Positions 8,126 through 15,798 are shown, counted from the stretch's first letter. The stretch is DNA of 41,228 bases from a virus (IMGVR_UViG_3300017593_000693:1-41228); one strand, 5' to 3'. Notes: generated by a model from the letters alone, not told the origin. Program-made: numbers and translations.

Positions 8126-8920
8126 TTACTGCATTAATAATTTTTGTTCTAGTTGTTTTAGTTTATCTAAGGGAAGCGACTCCAAATCGAAGCCGCTTAG
8201 CTTAGTCACATCAATAAAATTCTCCTTCTCACCAGCAACTCCACTAACATCACCAATAGAGCGAAACGCTGTGTCTAAACGCTTGTCATCATCCTTGTCT
8301 TTGTCTTCCTTCTTCTCCTCCAGCTTCCCAAGCTTCTTTGCAATCTCCTTCGCTTTCTTCTCAACCGTCTCAAGGTGCTTCCTCAAAGCCCCTGGAGATA
8401 GCTCCTTATAAGACGTAACACCAGCTTTCCTCAACAGCGTTCTCTCAATCCCCTCTACGATTCCAGCAAGCTCCTCATCTTTAAACAAATCCTCATTCTT
8501 CGCTGCCCACTCGTCTACAATACTCTCATGCACACTGGTCTTAGCCTCTCCTTTAACTTTCTCCAATTCCTCTCTATACAGCTGGTCTTGCAGCTCCATA
8601 AGCTTCAACACGCCCATCTGGCCATTCTGAGTTGCCCACTCCGCCCTCTCTGCTGGAGTCATTCTCTTCAGCCTCTCCAAAACCTCATCACTTTGCAACT
8701 TCGTTTTATCTTCAGCTTGCTGCTGTTGCTGCTGAGTTTGCAGTGTTTGGGTGATTAGGCTTTTTAGCTCATCGAGTTTCTTTAAGTATTCAGAGTCTTG
8801 TTGTGGAGCAGATTTCTGTTCTGGAGTTTTCTGTTCTTCGTTTTCGTTCTCTTTCTGCTCAGTCTCTCCTTCAAGCTGTTTTTCTAAATCTTCAAGAATT
8901 ATTTCCTCTGGTGTCTTCAT
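8126..8920 (-). CDS. Capsid scaffolding protein
   Basis: Protein of 264 aa, extremely charged and low-complexity: Glu/Lys/Gln-rich N-terminus (QLEGETEQKENENEEQ), a poly-Gln stretch (QTQQQQQQA) near residue 62, and long coiled-coil helices rich in K and E (KKAKEIAKKLGKLEEKKEDKDKDDDK). This composition and the portal-scaffold-capsid order identify an assembly scaffold that occupies the procapsid and is removed at packaging. ATG has GGAGGACAGAACA upstream; it overlaps the portal end by 29 nt. Confidence 0.85.
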   Translation of the reverse strand: MKTPEEIILEDLEKQLEGETEQKENENEEQKTPEQKSAPQQDSEYLKKLDELKSLITQTLQTQQQQQQAEDKTKLQSDEVLERLKRMTPAERAEWATQNGQMGVLKLMELQDQLYREELEKVKGEAKTSVHESIVDEWAAKNEDLFKDEELAGIVEGIERTLLRKAGVTSYKELSPGALRKHLETVEKKAKEIAKKLGKLEEKKEDKDKDDDKRLDTAFRSIGDVSGVAGEKENFIDVTKLSGFDLESLPLDKLKQLEQKLLMQ

Positions 8921-10640
8921 TGTTCTGTCCTCCTGTTGTTAGTCTTTGTAATAGTGCTTGTTGAACGACTGCGAGACGTTGCTTTATGGTGTCTTTGTCC
9001 TTGACGTCCGACAGGTCGACTACCATGTCTAGCATGAGTATTGCAGCCTCGGGCGGCATTGACTTCATTAGCTCCACGAGCTGCGTCATTGCGAGGCGAC
9101 GTTCGTTGACTGAGGGGCCGACCTCTACGGAGATGTCTGCGTCCAGAGACGCAATGTCATTGCGAAGGATAATCTCGCCTTCTGGAGTCTGTTGGACACG
9201 CAATGAGGCGGACATTGCTTGTGGATTGTCGTCTATGATTTGGGATACGAAGTCTGGTGTGTAGAACTGCTTTGCAAGAGCCAGCTCGATTTCTCCAAGA
9301 GCTTTGATGGCGGTAAGGCGATTTGAGAAGATGTCGGCGAGTGAAGCTTGTGTATTAGCTGTCCTTGTCTGAATGGCAACACCTGTTCTTGCGTTTGTAG
9401 GCTGACCAAAGGCATCTGGATAGATACCACTTATCTGCTGCATCTCGTTAGCTGCTTCTTGCATAATTGCAAAGTGCTCTCGGCCAAGTTGCATGTCGTT
9501 TTCGATCTGAACATTGTAACCTCTGCGATAGGTGAGGAAGGCATCTGGAGATGCCAATTCTTCCATGAAAGCATCTGGGTCATCTATGGCGTCGTCTTCC
9601 GCCAAGACACGGCGAGCAGTTAAGTAGTGTAAAGCTTTAGAACGACGCTTGTTTATTTCGTCCTGAGGGTCGATTAGATTTCGGACGACTCCATAAGGGA
9701 CGCCTTTTCTGTTTACATAGCAAATGTAAGGAATATACCAAAAGCGACCATGTAAATATGGCGAGGGCTCATCAAAGATTACATATGGGCCTACAAGGAA
9801 TGCGACACGAACTCTTGGGAGGCGCATCTTCAGAACCCAGCCTTTCCCAAGACGAACAGCAGCGTCATGGAGGCGAGAGCTATAGGGCTGTGCCCTCATT
9901 CCATCCCAAAAGACAAGACAATTCTCGAACTGTTTATATTGTAGCTCTACAAGAAGAACTCTCTTTCTTCGTCTGTCATACCAACCTTCTGTTAGCTTAA
10001 GTGGGAGGACGTCGACAGCTCTGTCGAAGAAAGACGTCCTGTAAGAGTAACCGACGTTTTCTATTATGTTTTTAGCCTCTGGAAACATCTCAACGGCAGC
10101 ATCCTCATCCAGCCACCTATAACGAAACAAAAACCGAGCGTCTTCGTAGCCAGGCTCTTTTGCATATGGGTCAACAAGAATTTCACGATAGTCAACCCAA
10201 CCAACTTTAATAGGGTCTCTAAATAACGTCAATCCCTTCCGAGCCTCCAGCCAACCGAGTCCTGTTATGACGCTGTCTTTAAACGCTCGAATGTCAGCTG
10301 TCCTCCAATCATTCACATCTTGAATGTAATCTAAAACACACGAAGCGACGAATGCGAGGTCAGCATCCGCCTTCCCTCTAGGCTTACAGCGAATAGAGAT
10401 GTCTTGCTGTGCAGCGACACCGACGAGATGATTAATCTTGCCTCGAATATGGTTAATCACGATTGCAGGTTGGCCTACAGCTTCCAATGCAGCTCTATCT
10501 TCTGGCGACCATTGGTCTCCGTCGTAGTATGCATAAGCTCTCTCTGCCCAATTAAAGAACTCACTCGAGACGTCAACCGCCTGCTGCCACCAAACATAAA
10601 ACTTATCTTCTGGTGTAACGAGCCTCGTCTTAGTTCTCAC
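8892..10640 (-). CDS. Portal protein, P22-like family
   Basis: Protein of 582 aa. Residues about 35-75 (AYAYYDGDQWSPEDRAALEAVGQPAIVINHIRGKINHLVG) match the start of P22-like portals (FYDGxQW ... GxPxxxxN.i...i..v.G). DVNDWRTADIRAFKDSVITGLGWLE and YREILVDPYAKEPGYEDARFLF follow, and the helical barrel (REHFAIMQEAANEMQQISGIYPDAFGQ...ARTGVAI) is typical too. It is the dodecameric DNA channel, motor docking site and connector anchor. Start codon is GTG, overlapping the preceding TAG by one base. Confidence 0.9.
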   Translation of the reverse strand: MRTKTRLVTPEDKFYVWWQQAVDVSSEFFNWAERAYAYYDGDQWSPEDRAALEAVGQPAIVINHIRGKINHLVGVAAQQDISIRCKPRGKADADLAFVASCVLDYIQDVNDWRTADIRAFKDSVITGLGWLEARKGLTLFRDPIKVGWVDYREILVDPYAKEPGYEDARFLFRYRWLDEDAAVEMFPEAKNIIENVGYSYRTSFFDRAVDVLPLKLTEGWYDRRRKRVLLVELQYKQFENCLVFWDGMRAQPYSSRLHDAAVRLGKGWVLKMRLPRVRVAFLVGPYVIFDEPSPYLHGRFWYIPYICYVNRKGVPYGVVRNLIDPQDEINKRRSKALHYLTARRVLAEDDAIDDPDAFMEELASPDAFLTYRRGYNVQIENDMQLGREHFAIMQEAANEMQQISGIYPDAFGQPTNARTGVAIQTRTANTQASLADIFSNRLTAIKALGEIELALAKQFYTPDFVSQIIDDNPQAMSASLRVQQTPEGEIILRNDIASLDADISVEVGPSVNERRLAMTQLVELMKSMPPEAAILMLDMVVDLSDVKDKDTIKQRLAVVQQALLQRLTTGGQNNEDTRGNNS

Positions 10641-11473
10641 TATTCAGCCCCTTTACGAAGTTCCTCGATTACAGTCTCTAAGACATCTTTATTTCCCTTT
10701 CTCGCCTTAAAGACAATCGACTCATAGTTTTTCAAGACTCTATCTATGTCTTCAGGCTTTACAAACTTCATATCTTTCATGGCTCTAATTGCCTCCATCG
10801 CATGTTCTCGACTTCTTGCTCCAGTCTCAATTTCACCTGCCATCCCAACTGCCTGACTCTCAGGCAACCCAAGCAATTCTCTCCCTCCAGCTTCCATAGT
10901 TCCATACTCTCCCGTAGTCACCGCCAAAGCCTTCGGCCGCATAAAATGCCGTCTTGCCATCGCAGACTCTACAGGCGTCTCTCGATAAAACACCGTTGCA
11001 GTTCGAGATGGTTGAGGAATGACTGTGGGCGTGGGGATGTTTTGTGGAGCTACAGCAGGGAGATTCTTTTCGGCTTCGCCGAGAGCTTTGGGTGCAGCTT
11101 CTTCTATCTTGCTGCCAAACTTCTTGGCTAGTTTTGCAGCTAGTTTCTCAGCAAGACTTGTGCGCTTCACGCCGAGATAGGCGAGAGCTGTTGCTATTGC
11201 TGTGCCAACAGCTACTGGGACATAGTGCTTCCAGGTTTTCTTCCGAGCTTTATGGAAGATGTCGTAGGTTTCAGCCAAGTAAGATGCAGCTAGTTCTGCA
11301 TCTGTGTCGTCCAACGTTTTGCCTGTAGACGCATGGTATTCTCTAAGTAAGAGTGGAGCGGCGTAGTCGAGGAATTCGTTCTTAGAGAGCTGTGGGAATG
11401 CAGACAACGTCTCTGCTCCTATTTTGCGAGCTACAAATTCCAGTGGACTGACTTTTGTCTCTTTTTTGCTCAT
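10640..11473 (-). CDS. Hypothetical protein between TerL and portal, with a hydrophobic segment
   Basis: Protein of 277 aa overlapping TerL by 4 nt and the portal start by one base. The N-terminal half is helical; a hydrophobic stretch (HYVPVAVGTAIATALAYLG) near residues 84-102 could span a membrane. It is followed by a Lys/Ala-rich helix and a Pro/Thr linker. The C-terminal part has two charged helices (REHAMEAIRAMKDMKFVKPEDIDRVLKNY). Its place next to the motor suggests a packaging or head-assembly accessory; function not recognised. Confidence 0.55.
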   Translation of the reverse strand: MSKKETKVSPLEFVARKIGAETLSAFPQLSKNEFLDYAAPLLLREYHASTGKTLDDTDAELAASYLAETYDIFHKARKKTWKHYVPVAVGTAIATALAYLGVKRTSLAEKLAAKLAKKFGSKIEEAAPKALGEAEKNLPAVAPQNIPTPTVIPQPSRTATVFYRETPVESAMARRHFMRPKALAVTTGEYGTMEAGGRELLGLPESQAVGMAGEIETGARSREHAMEAIRAMKDMKFVKPEDIDRVLKNYESIVFKARKGNKDVLETVIEELRKGAE

Positions 11474-12918
11474 GCTACCTTCCAGTTACGTTTTTTCCTT
11501 CTTCTTATTCGTCTTGCTGCAACGACTCGTGCAACAGCTGAGGCACGCTCCAAATAGCGTGTGCAGACTAGAGAGTCTGCATGGTCTGGAGAGCCGAAGC
11601 CTTTCGAGCGAAGTTCGTCCTTTGATTGAATCTTAATTCTTCCACTCTGCTCTTTGAAACTTGGTAGAGACAGCTCGTCTAGAAGCTCTGGATAGTCTGG
11701 AAGAGACCAGCGTATTTTCTCACATGCGTCTCTAGCTCTCCACCATAGCTCATCCCGAAGCAGATAGTAGAACTCTGGATGAAATGCCTTCCAAGCGAAG
11801 TTTACATCAAAAATCTTGCCTTTGAACCATCTGCGGAGGAGGTCTGCAGGCCCAGCTCCAATTCCTCCTGTTACATCTATAGCAACACCTACGAGGCGTC
11901 TTAGGTCTTCTTGAATATGCTCGGCTGCCCATTCTGCGACATCGACTCCATCCATGTGATACGTGACGAAAGGCGTTTGGACATATGGCCCAACGACTTT
12001 TGTCAAGACAGTCTGGTCGCTCCCAAATCTTGCAACGTCTAGGCCCCAAATAACAGGAAGACGCTCGTCGTCGATGTCTATGTCATCGAAGTCATATTCA
12101 ACGCACTGCCTCACCCAGTCAAGAGGAATAAGCACATTGTCTCCGCCTACAGGGAACTCACCTTTAACACGAACCTGGTAAACAGGATGATTTATACCAT
12201 ACTTCTTCCTATACCGTTCTACCCACTGCTTCGACACATTAGGACTCTTCTCAGAGTCCCAATGCAAACGATGCCATAGCTTAGCTATCGTCGGCACCTT
12301 GAAGACGTCATAGAAATAACCCCTAGCTCTCGTAGGGTTCGAAATCATTATGACTCGGTTGTTCTCCTTCGTAAGAAAGCTCTCAATAGGCAGAAACACT
12401 GGGTCTGGCACACCAGAAGCCTCGTCTATAATTGCTAAGAGATTGTCTTCGTGGTAGCCAGCAAGTGTCTCTGCCTGCTCCTCGGGAGATGCCTTCGCAG
12501 AAATAGAAACAAAGCGAAGCCACCAAGTTTCAGAAAAACCTTTAACAAAAATCTTATCCTTCTGCACTTCAAAAAGGTCTTTCAAGAGAGACTTCTTCAA
12601 CCACTTAACAACCTCAGATTTTAGAATATCATACAACTGCCTATATGTCGGAGCCGTAGCCACAACCCTAGCATTCGGCCAGCAGCAAAGAAAGTGCAGA
12701 ATAATCCAACTAGCACAACAATCTTTTCCTGTCCCGTGGCCACTTCGCACAGCAATCTGCTTATGCTTAACATAAGCTCGTAGCAACTCTTCTTGCTGCC
12801 ACGTTGGAGTCGCCCCAATCAAATCCTTCACAAATTCAACAGGACGCTCTCTATAGTAGGTCTTAAATCGCCTAAATACCTTAACCAAGTCCCTGCTGGG
12901 CATCTCCTTGAGCTCCAA
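11470..12918 (-). CDS. terL: Terminase large subunit
   Basis: Protein of 482 aa. Walker A RSGHGTGKD near residues 58-66. Coupling segment VVATAPTYRQLYD at about 85-97. Walker B NLLAIIDEAS near 159-168. The C-terminal RNase H-like nuclease starts at IWGLDVARFGSDQTVL with a second acidic strand AIDVTGGIGAGPADLL. It powers DNA packaging and cuts the concatemer. The longest frame starts at TTG (12918). An ATG at 12903 is also possible, but its AAGGAG directly abuts the codon with no spacing. It overlaps the preceding 54-aa gene by 38 nt, so coupling through that gene is likely. Confidence 0.93.
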   Translation of the reverse strand: MELKEMPSRDLVKVFRRFKTYYRERPVEFVKDLIGATPTWQQEELLRAYVKHKQIAVRSGHGTGKDCCASWIILHFLCCWPNARVVATAPTYRQLYDILKSEVVKWLKKSLLKDLFEVQKDKIFVKGFSETWWLRFVSISAKASPEEQAETLAGYHEDNLLAIIDEASGVPDPVFLPIESFLTKENNRVIMISNPTRARGYFYDVFKVPTIAKLWHRLHWDSEKSPNVSKQWVERYRKKYGINHPVYQVRVKGEFPVGGDNVLIPLDWVRQCVEYDFDDIDIDDERLPVIWGLDVARFGSDQTVLTKVVGPYVQTPFVTYHMDGVDVAEWAAEHIQEDLRRLVGVAIDVTGGIGAGPADLLRRWFKGKIFDVNFAWKAFHPEFYYLLRDELWWRARDACEKIRWSLPDYPELLDELSLPSFKEQSGRIKIQSKDELRSKGFGSPDHADSLVCTRYLERASAVARVVAARRIRRRKKRNWKVA

Positions 12919-13045
12919 CTCTTAAAAGACGGCTCTTAACCAACAGCTCTTGCCAACTCTTCATTAAGTCCGCATGCACAACAGGTTGCTGAGTCTGCAA
13001 CCCCGTTTTGTTTTCAGGTTTTGGTGTTTGGACTAATGGTTGCAT
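12881..13045 (-). CDS. Small protein between the HTH gene and TerL (54 aa)
   Basis: ATG at 13045 has a near-ideal SD (GAGGAGGAATAAC), and the frame begins right after the upstream stop. It runs 54 codons and overlaps the TerL start by 38 nt. The protein is Gln-rich (LQTQQPVVHADLMKSWQELLVKSRLLR) with one likely helix. Strong initiation signal and tight spacing make it a probable real gene or a translational coupler for TerL, whose own start signal is poor. No family recognised. Confidence 0.55.
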   Translation of the reverse strand: MQPLVQTPKPENKTGLQTQQPVVHADLMKSWQELLVKSRLLRVGAQGDAQQGLG

Positions 13046-13046
13046 G

Positions 13047-13406
13047 TTATTCCTCCTCATTGTCTTCTTCTAAGGCACGTAAGAGGGCATCTCCGAGAGA
13101 GAATGTCTCCGTGGACTTACCGAGGAAGAGGCGTGCTGTTTTGCTGACGACGGGGATGGCTCTAATTGTGTCTCCTGGTGTGAGTTCGCCACTGGAGATG
13201 GCATCTTCGAGATTATCAGCAAGAAGGGCGGAGAGTTTGAGGTAGCGTCTTCCGAGAAAGGCTTCTGCCTTCTCAGGGTCTTCGAATAGTTGCTGGACGT
13301 CCTCTGTCTCCATGCCTGTGTCTTCGGCGATCTTCTGAGCCAGTCTTCGTGGAGAGGTTGTCTCCGTCATGTGTCTCGCAGCGCTTTTCAAGAACTCCTC
13401 TAACAT
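13047..13406 (-). CDS. HTH-like protein, candidate small terminase subunit
   Basis: Protein of 119 aa, first gene of the late operon. Residues about 19-42 (PRRLAQKIAEDTGMETEDVQQLF) read as a helix-turn-helix. The remainder is helical and acidic, ending EEDNEEE. DNA-binding N-terminus plus oligomerising/acidic C-terminus directly before TerL fits a TerS that recognises the packaging site. This is inferred from position and composition, not a family match. SD AAGGAGCAAAGGC upstream. Transcribed from the promoter at 13438-13466. Confidence 0.55.
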   Translation of the reverse strand: MLEEFLKSAARHMTETTSPRRLAQKIAEDTGMETEDVQQLFEDPEKAEAFLGRRYLKLSALLADNLEDAISSGELTPGDTIRAIPVVSKTARLFLGKSTETFSLGDALLRALEEDNEEE

Positions 13407-13437
13407 GCCTTTGCTCCTTTTTTAGTTTCTAAGTTAC

Positions 13438-13466
13438 AAGGTAACAAAAGGCAAGAGAAATGTCAA
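13438..13466 (-). promoter_or_regulatory. Late (packaging/structural) promoter
   Basis: On the minus strand: -35 TTGACA (13466-13461), 17-nt spacer, -10 TACCTT (13443-13438) preceded by TGT, i.e. an extended -10. It lies about 30 nt upstream of the ATG at 13406 and would drive the whole late operon. The -10 is weak, consistent with an activator or a repressible promoter. The operator at 13474-13493 sits just upstream of the -35. Confidence 0.6.
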
Positions 13467-13473
13467 ATTGTTA

Positions 13474-13493
13474 TTGCCAACAATTGTTGGCAA
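13474..13493. promoter_or_regulatory. Perfect 20-bp palindromic operator upstream of the late promoter
   Basis: TTGCCAACAATTGTTGGCAA is a perfect 20-bp palindrome. It ends 7 bp upstream of the late -35. The same sequence with a changed last arm (TTGCCAACAATTGTCAA, 15863-15879) lies in the spacer and -35 of the promoter of the 112-aa gene. AACAATTGTT also abuts parS (15391-15400). Position upstream of -35 suggests activation at the late promoter, while overlap at the other promoter suggests repression: a lysogeny- or timing-type switch by one protein is plausible. Confidence 0.65.
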
Positions 13494-13500
13494 CGCTGAA

Positions 13501-13561
13501 CGGCTGCGTTTTAAACTTCGTTTTAAGCACAGCCGTTTTTGAAACTTCGTTTTAATTGCAG
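13501..13561. repeat. Imperfect inverted repeat plus half element of the AAAC-N3-GTTT family
   Basis: 13501-13516 and 13520-13535 form 16-nt imperfect arms around TTC (CGGCTGCGTTTTAAAC / GTTTTAAGCACAGCCG). A second copy of the core, GAAACTTCGTTTT followed by AATTGCAG, is at 13541-13561. The same composite organisation appears at 14142-14219. The core AAAC-N3-GTTT recurs across the genome. Confidence 0.75.
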
Positions 13562-13760
13562 TTGAGGTTTTTGTGCTGTGGTTTTGTTGTGTTTCAGTAG
13601 AGAGATTTAATAAATTTTTTCGTGTTTTTGTGTGCGTGCGTTTTGTTGTGTGGGTTTTTTGTAAAGAAACAAGTTTTAGTAAAAAATTTGCCGTGTGTTT
13701 TAGAGAGAGAAATTTTTGAGAGGGGGGGTCTTTATAATATAATATATGAGTGAGGGTCTT
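13562..13760. other. Non-coding, strongly G/T-rich strand segment
   Basis: The plus strand is G/T-rich; I count about nine C in 13561-13740. It contains runs such as TTTTGTTGTG and a G7 run (about 13722-13728), followed by TATAATATAATATA. Reading frames here have low-complexity, unlikely protein. Such skewed, AT-tract-flanked DNA could be an unwinding element or single-strand initiation site; no DnaA box was recognised. Confidence 0.4.
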
Positions 13761-14141
13761 AAGAGACATGCAAAAACTATGCCAAGCCTCACCCTGTTGT
13801 ATCGTGTCGTTCGTCGTTTGTAGCAATAGGCCGTGAGGCGCTACCAGTGCCAATTTAAGCCACCCTTCTCACGTTCCATGTGGTTTAGGTCACACGTAAA
13901 CAAACGCACGAAATAAGGCCAATTCTGAGCGTCTCAGCACCATGTGTTAATAATTCCAACACCTTACAACAAACGAAACACCAAAACAAACATGAGTGAG
14001 GGAACATAAAACCCGTTTCACTCCCAGCTCCACCATCCCAGCTTCCGCTCCCGCCTGACTCTAACACCGCCTAAATGGGTACGTTTTGTAACAAAACACG
14101 TTAAATGACCTAAAATTTCTTATTTTCCAACTACCTCGCAG
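13761..14141. other. Non-coding stretch, no gene seen
   Basis: About 380 nt without a credible gene. The plus strand becomes A/C-rich from about 13840. TGAGTGAGGG occurs at 13747-13756 and again at 13993-14002. ACGTTTTGT / ACAAAACACGT near 14081-14101 forms a small inverted repeat. I see no promoter or SD-led frame. Confidence 0.4.
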
Positions 14142-14219
14142 CTCCTAACAAAGCTGCTTTTTAAACTTCGTTTTAAACACAGCTGGAAATGAAACGAAGT
14201 TTTGTTTGCAGTTAGGAGG
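14142..14219. repeat. Nested inverted repeat (cruciform-capable) of the AAAC-N3-GTTT family
   Basis: Outer arms CTCCTAAC (14142-14149) and GTTAGGAG (14211-14218) enclose two inner elements. One is an imperfect palindrome, AGCTGCTTTTTAAAC-TTC-GTTTTAAACACAGCT (14152-14184). The other is a core in the other orientation, GAAACGAAGTTTT (14191-14203). The layout parallels 13501-13561, so this is a duplicated composite element rather than a chance hairpin. Confidence 0.7.
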
Positions 14220-14240
14220 GTGTATATGTAAGAATGAGCT

Positions 14241-14819
14241 TCATCACCTATGGTGATGGACGGCAGGAAGACAAAGACGCTACTTTCTCTCTGTATATAG
14301 GAATAAGCTTCAGCACCATAAGTGCTGTTAGGATGTAAGACGTGAGACGGAAGACGAAGGTATTTCTGAAGGAGACGTGGTTCTGATTTGCATCATGCGG
14401 CATGATGAAGTTGGAAGATAGATGCTTCAGCATCAGGGATGCTGCAAACCTGGCGACGAAAGACGCTCTCGCTTCTATGCAGTTTCGTATACTGGAAACG
14501 ACTGCTGAGTGTCCGACGCAGACGAAAGACGAAGCTTCTTCAACATGCCGTCCAGCATCTAAGGATGCTGAAGACGAAGCTTCAACATGTCTACATGTTG
14601 GACTGACAGAACACGGAAGACGAAAGACGAAGCTCCAACACGAATAGTGTTGGACGGCTGTGTCGAGCTTCATCTTTGCCAACACACGTTAACACGTGTT
14701 AACAAGTGCCAACCTCAAAGCTCCGTCATCATGTCTAAGTGATGCACTCCTGGCTCGAAGACTAAAGACGAAGCTCCTCTAGACACTCTGCTTACAGCCG
14801 TCCATCATGTCCCATGATG
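14241..14819. repeat. Array of about nine short hairpins with conserved flanks and compensating stems
   Basis: Hairpins (arms/loop): 14242-14258 CATCACC; 14311-14327 CAGCAC; 14391-14407 CATCATG; 14428-14444 CAGCATC; 14553-14570 CAGCATC; 14583-14600 CAACATG; 14634-14654 TCCAACAC; 14727-14744 CATCA (weak); 14803-14819 CATCATG. Each right arm is the exact complement, so bases vary in pairs. Flanks are shared: (GA)AGCTTC or AGCTC on one side and GGACGGC on the other, in direct orientation for several and inverted at 14553 and 14803. GAAGACGAAG tracts lie between units. No credible protein is encoded. Function unknown: structured RNA, packaging or replication signal, or a small mobile palindromic repeat. 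Confidence 0.75.
14688..14703. promoter_or_regulatory. Operator palindrome GTTAACACGTGTTAAC
   Basis: Perfect 16-bp palindrome containing TAACACGTGTTA, the 12-mer that also lies in the two plus-strand promoters at 16528-16539 and 20172-20183. Here it sits inside the hairpin array with no clear promoter: TTGCCA lies upstream at suitable spacing, but the -10 position reads TTAACA. It may be an auxiliary repressor site for looping. Confidence 0.6.
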
Positions 14820-15360
14820 AAGCTTCGTCATCTTCCCTACAAACACAGTCCTCCCACAAGAGCAAACCCACCGAAGATGAAAGCCAAAAAACGAAGCTCC
14901 CTCCCAAGTGTCTCTCTCAAAGCTCTCCCTCCAACATGAAGACGAAGCTCTAAAAACGCCGCCTCCCAAAAACGAAGCTTCTGCAACTTACCGACCGCCC
15001 GTTCACCGCCCAGCCAGCTCCTGTCTCTCCGCCCTTCTGCATCGAAGCCACTTCAAACGAGCCCAAACCGAAGATGCATCTAAAACGACGTTCCAAACGC
15101 AGCTCCTCGTCCTCCTCAACCTGCAATGCTCCCTCTCCTGCTTCAAACAAAACGTCGTTTCGAACGCAGCCACAACTTGTCGTACTGCAAATAAAACTCG
15201 TTTTATTTCGAGCTTCTCTTTCTCCTCTCCGTCTCCCATCACCGAGGCGTCGTCTCTCGTCTCCCTTTGAAACGGCGTTTCAAACACAGTCTTCTAGGAG
15301 ATGCTTCGTAAAATCTACCTCCGCAAATAGAGACCTTTATAGCTCCATAACACGTCCTGC
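14820..15360. other. Non-coding, pyrimidine-rich stretch with AAAC-N3-GTTT palindromes
   Basis: Plus strand rich in CTCC and ACGAAGCT tracts, no SD-led frame. Palindromes: AAAAC-GAC-GTTC (15082-15093), AAAAC-GTC-GTTTC (15149-15161), AAATAAAAC-TC-GTTTTATTT (15189-15208) and the perfect TTTGAAAC-GGC-GTTTCAAA (15266-15284). Three of these are followed by ACGCAG or ACACAG, as in the copies at 13501 and 14152. Longer open frames on either strand here are repeat-derived. Confidence 0.6.
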
Positions 15361-15378
15361 TTGGGGTCATGCCCCTGG

Positions 15379-15394
15379 TGTTTCACGTGAAACA
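15379..15394. promoter_or_regulatory. parS: Exact bacterial parS (ParB-binding) sequence
   Basis: TGTTTCACGTGAAACA is a perfect 16-bp palindrome identical to the canonical chromosomal parS consensus bound by ParB/Spo0J. A 16-mer match in a 41-kb sequence is expected about 1e-5 times by chance. It lies in the intergenic block, next to an AACAATTGTT element (15391-15400) and a small GGGG-TCATG-CCCC hairpin (15363-15375). The phage encodes a ParB-type N-terminal domain fused to a methyltransferase (26111-27382), but no ParA. Binding by host ParB, by the phage fusion protein, or by a repressor recognising CACGTG palindromes are the alternatives. Confidence 0.8.
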
Positions 15395-15420
15395 ATTGTT
15401 AACAGTGTGAACGATTTGCA

Positions 15421-15450
15421 CCAAAAGAAGGCCATCCGAGATGGATGGCC
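15421..15450 (-). terminator. Rho-independent terminator of the 112-aa gene
   Basis: Read on the minus strand: GGCCATCC, loop ATCTC, GGATGGCC (15450-15430), then TTCTTTT. It lies just downstream of the stop at 15460, isolating this small gene from the parS/hairpin region. Confidence 0.8.
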
Positions 15451-15459
15451 AAGACAGAT

Positions 15460-15798
15460 TTACTTACCGAGCTTTGCTAAGAAATCCCTTAAGACCTTAT
15501 CCTTATCCTCTTTATCCTCTTTTTTAGCTTTGCTTTGTGTTTTTGAATTCTTAATTCTTTTCTCAAGCTTGGTTAACTGATTTTCAAACCAGCTTTTCAA
15601 GTTTTCCAAAGCTTCTAGCTTACTTGCCAAGCTCGGCAAGTTAGCCAACAATTCACGACATGCAACAATTTCAGCTAGGTTTTCAGATTCGAAACTGCCG
15701 ATCTCTTTCTTAATCCCGTCAACATTGACGAAATAGGTCAGCTTATAGCTACCATTCACAAAGCTAATCCTGTTCTTTAAGATTTGTTTTTTAGCCAT
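15460..15798 (-). CDS. Lone small gene of the intergenic block, candidate regulator (112 aa)
   Basis: Has its own promoter (15851-15879), a strong SD (AAAGGAGAAGGAAA) and its own terminator, so it is a monocistronic unit. The N-terminus is basic, then a beta-hairpin-like part (ISFVNGSYKLTYFVNVDGIKKEIGSF) and a helix (ENLAEIVACRELLANL). Residues about 57-112 form a Lys/Glu/Asp-rich coiled coil (NQLTKLEKRIKNSK...KKEDKEDKDK). Its promoter overlaps an operator shared with the late promoter, so it may be an autoregulated DNA-binding protein. That is inference; no family is recognised. Confidence 0.7.
   Translation of the reverse strand: MAKKQILKNRISFVNGSYKLTYFVNVDGIKKEIGSFESENLAEIVACRELLANLPSLASKLEALENLKSWFENQLTKLEKRIKNSKTQSKAKKEDKEDKDKVLRDFLAKLGK

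Noticed and set aside
13434-13853. Open frame of 139 codons on the minus strand in the intergenic block
   Set aside because: Low-complexity Lys/Thr/Leu translation, no SD, spans the late promoter and the inverted repeat; a consequence of the G/T-rich strand.
14248-14685. Open frame of 145 codons across the hairpin array (minus)
   Set aside because: Translates the repeated hairpin flanks (Ser/Ala/Arg repeats), no SD; structure is at the nucleotide level.
14241-14819. CRISPR-like array
   Set aside because: Units are unequal in spacing, some inverted, with pairing arms that vary; no constant repeat with unique spacers and no cas genes.
15363-15375. GGGG-TCATG-CCCC hairpin next to parS as a terminator
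   Set aside because: Stem only 4 bp and downstream sequence TGGTGTTTCACG is not T-rich; reported only as a neighbour of parS.
15074-15580. Open frame of 168 codons (plus) through parS and the terminator
   Set aside because: Ser/Arg-rich repeat-derived translation, overlaps a real gene on the other strand and its terminator.
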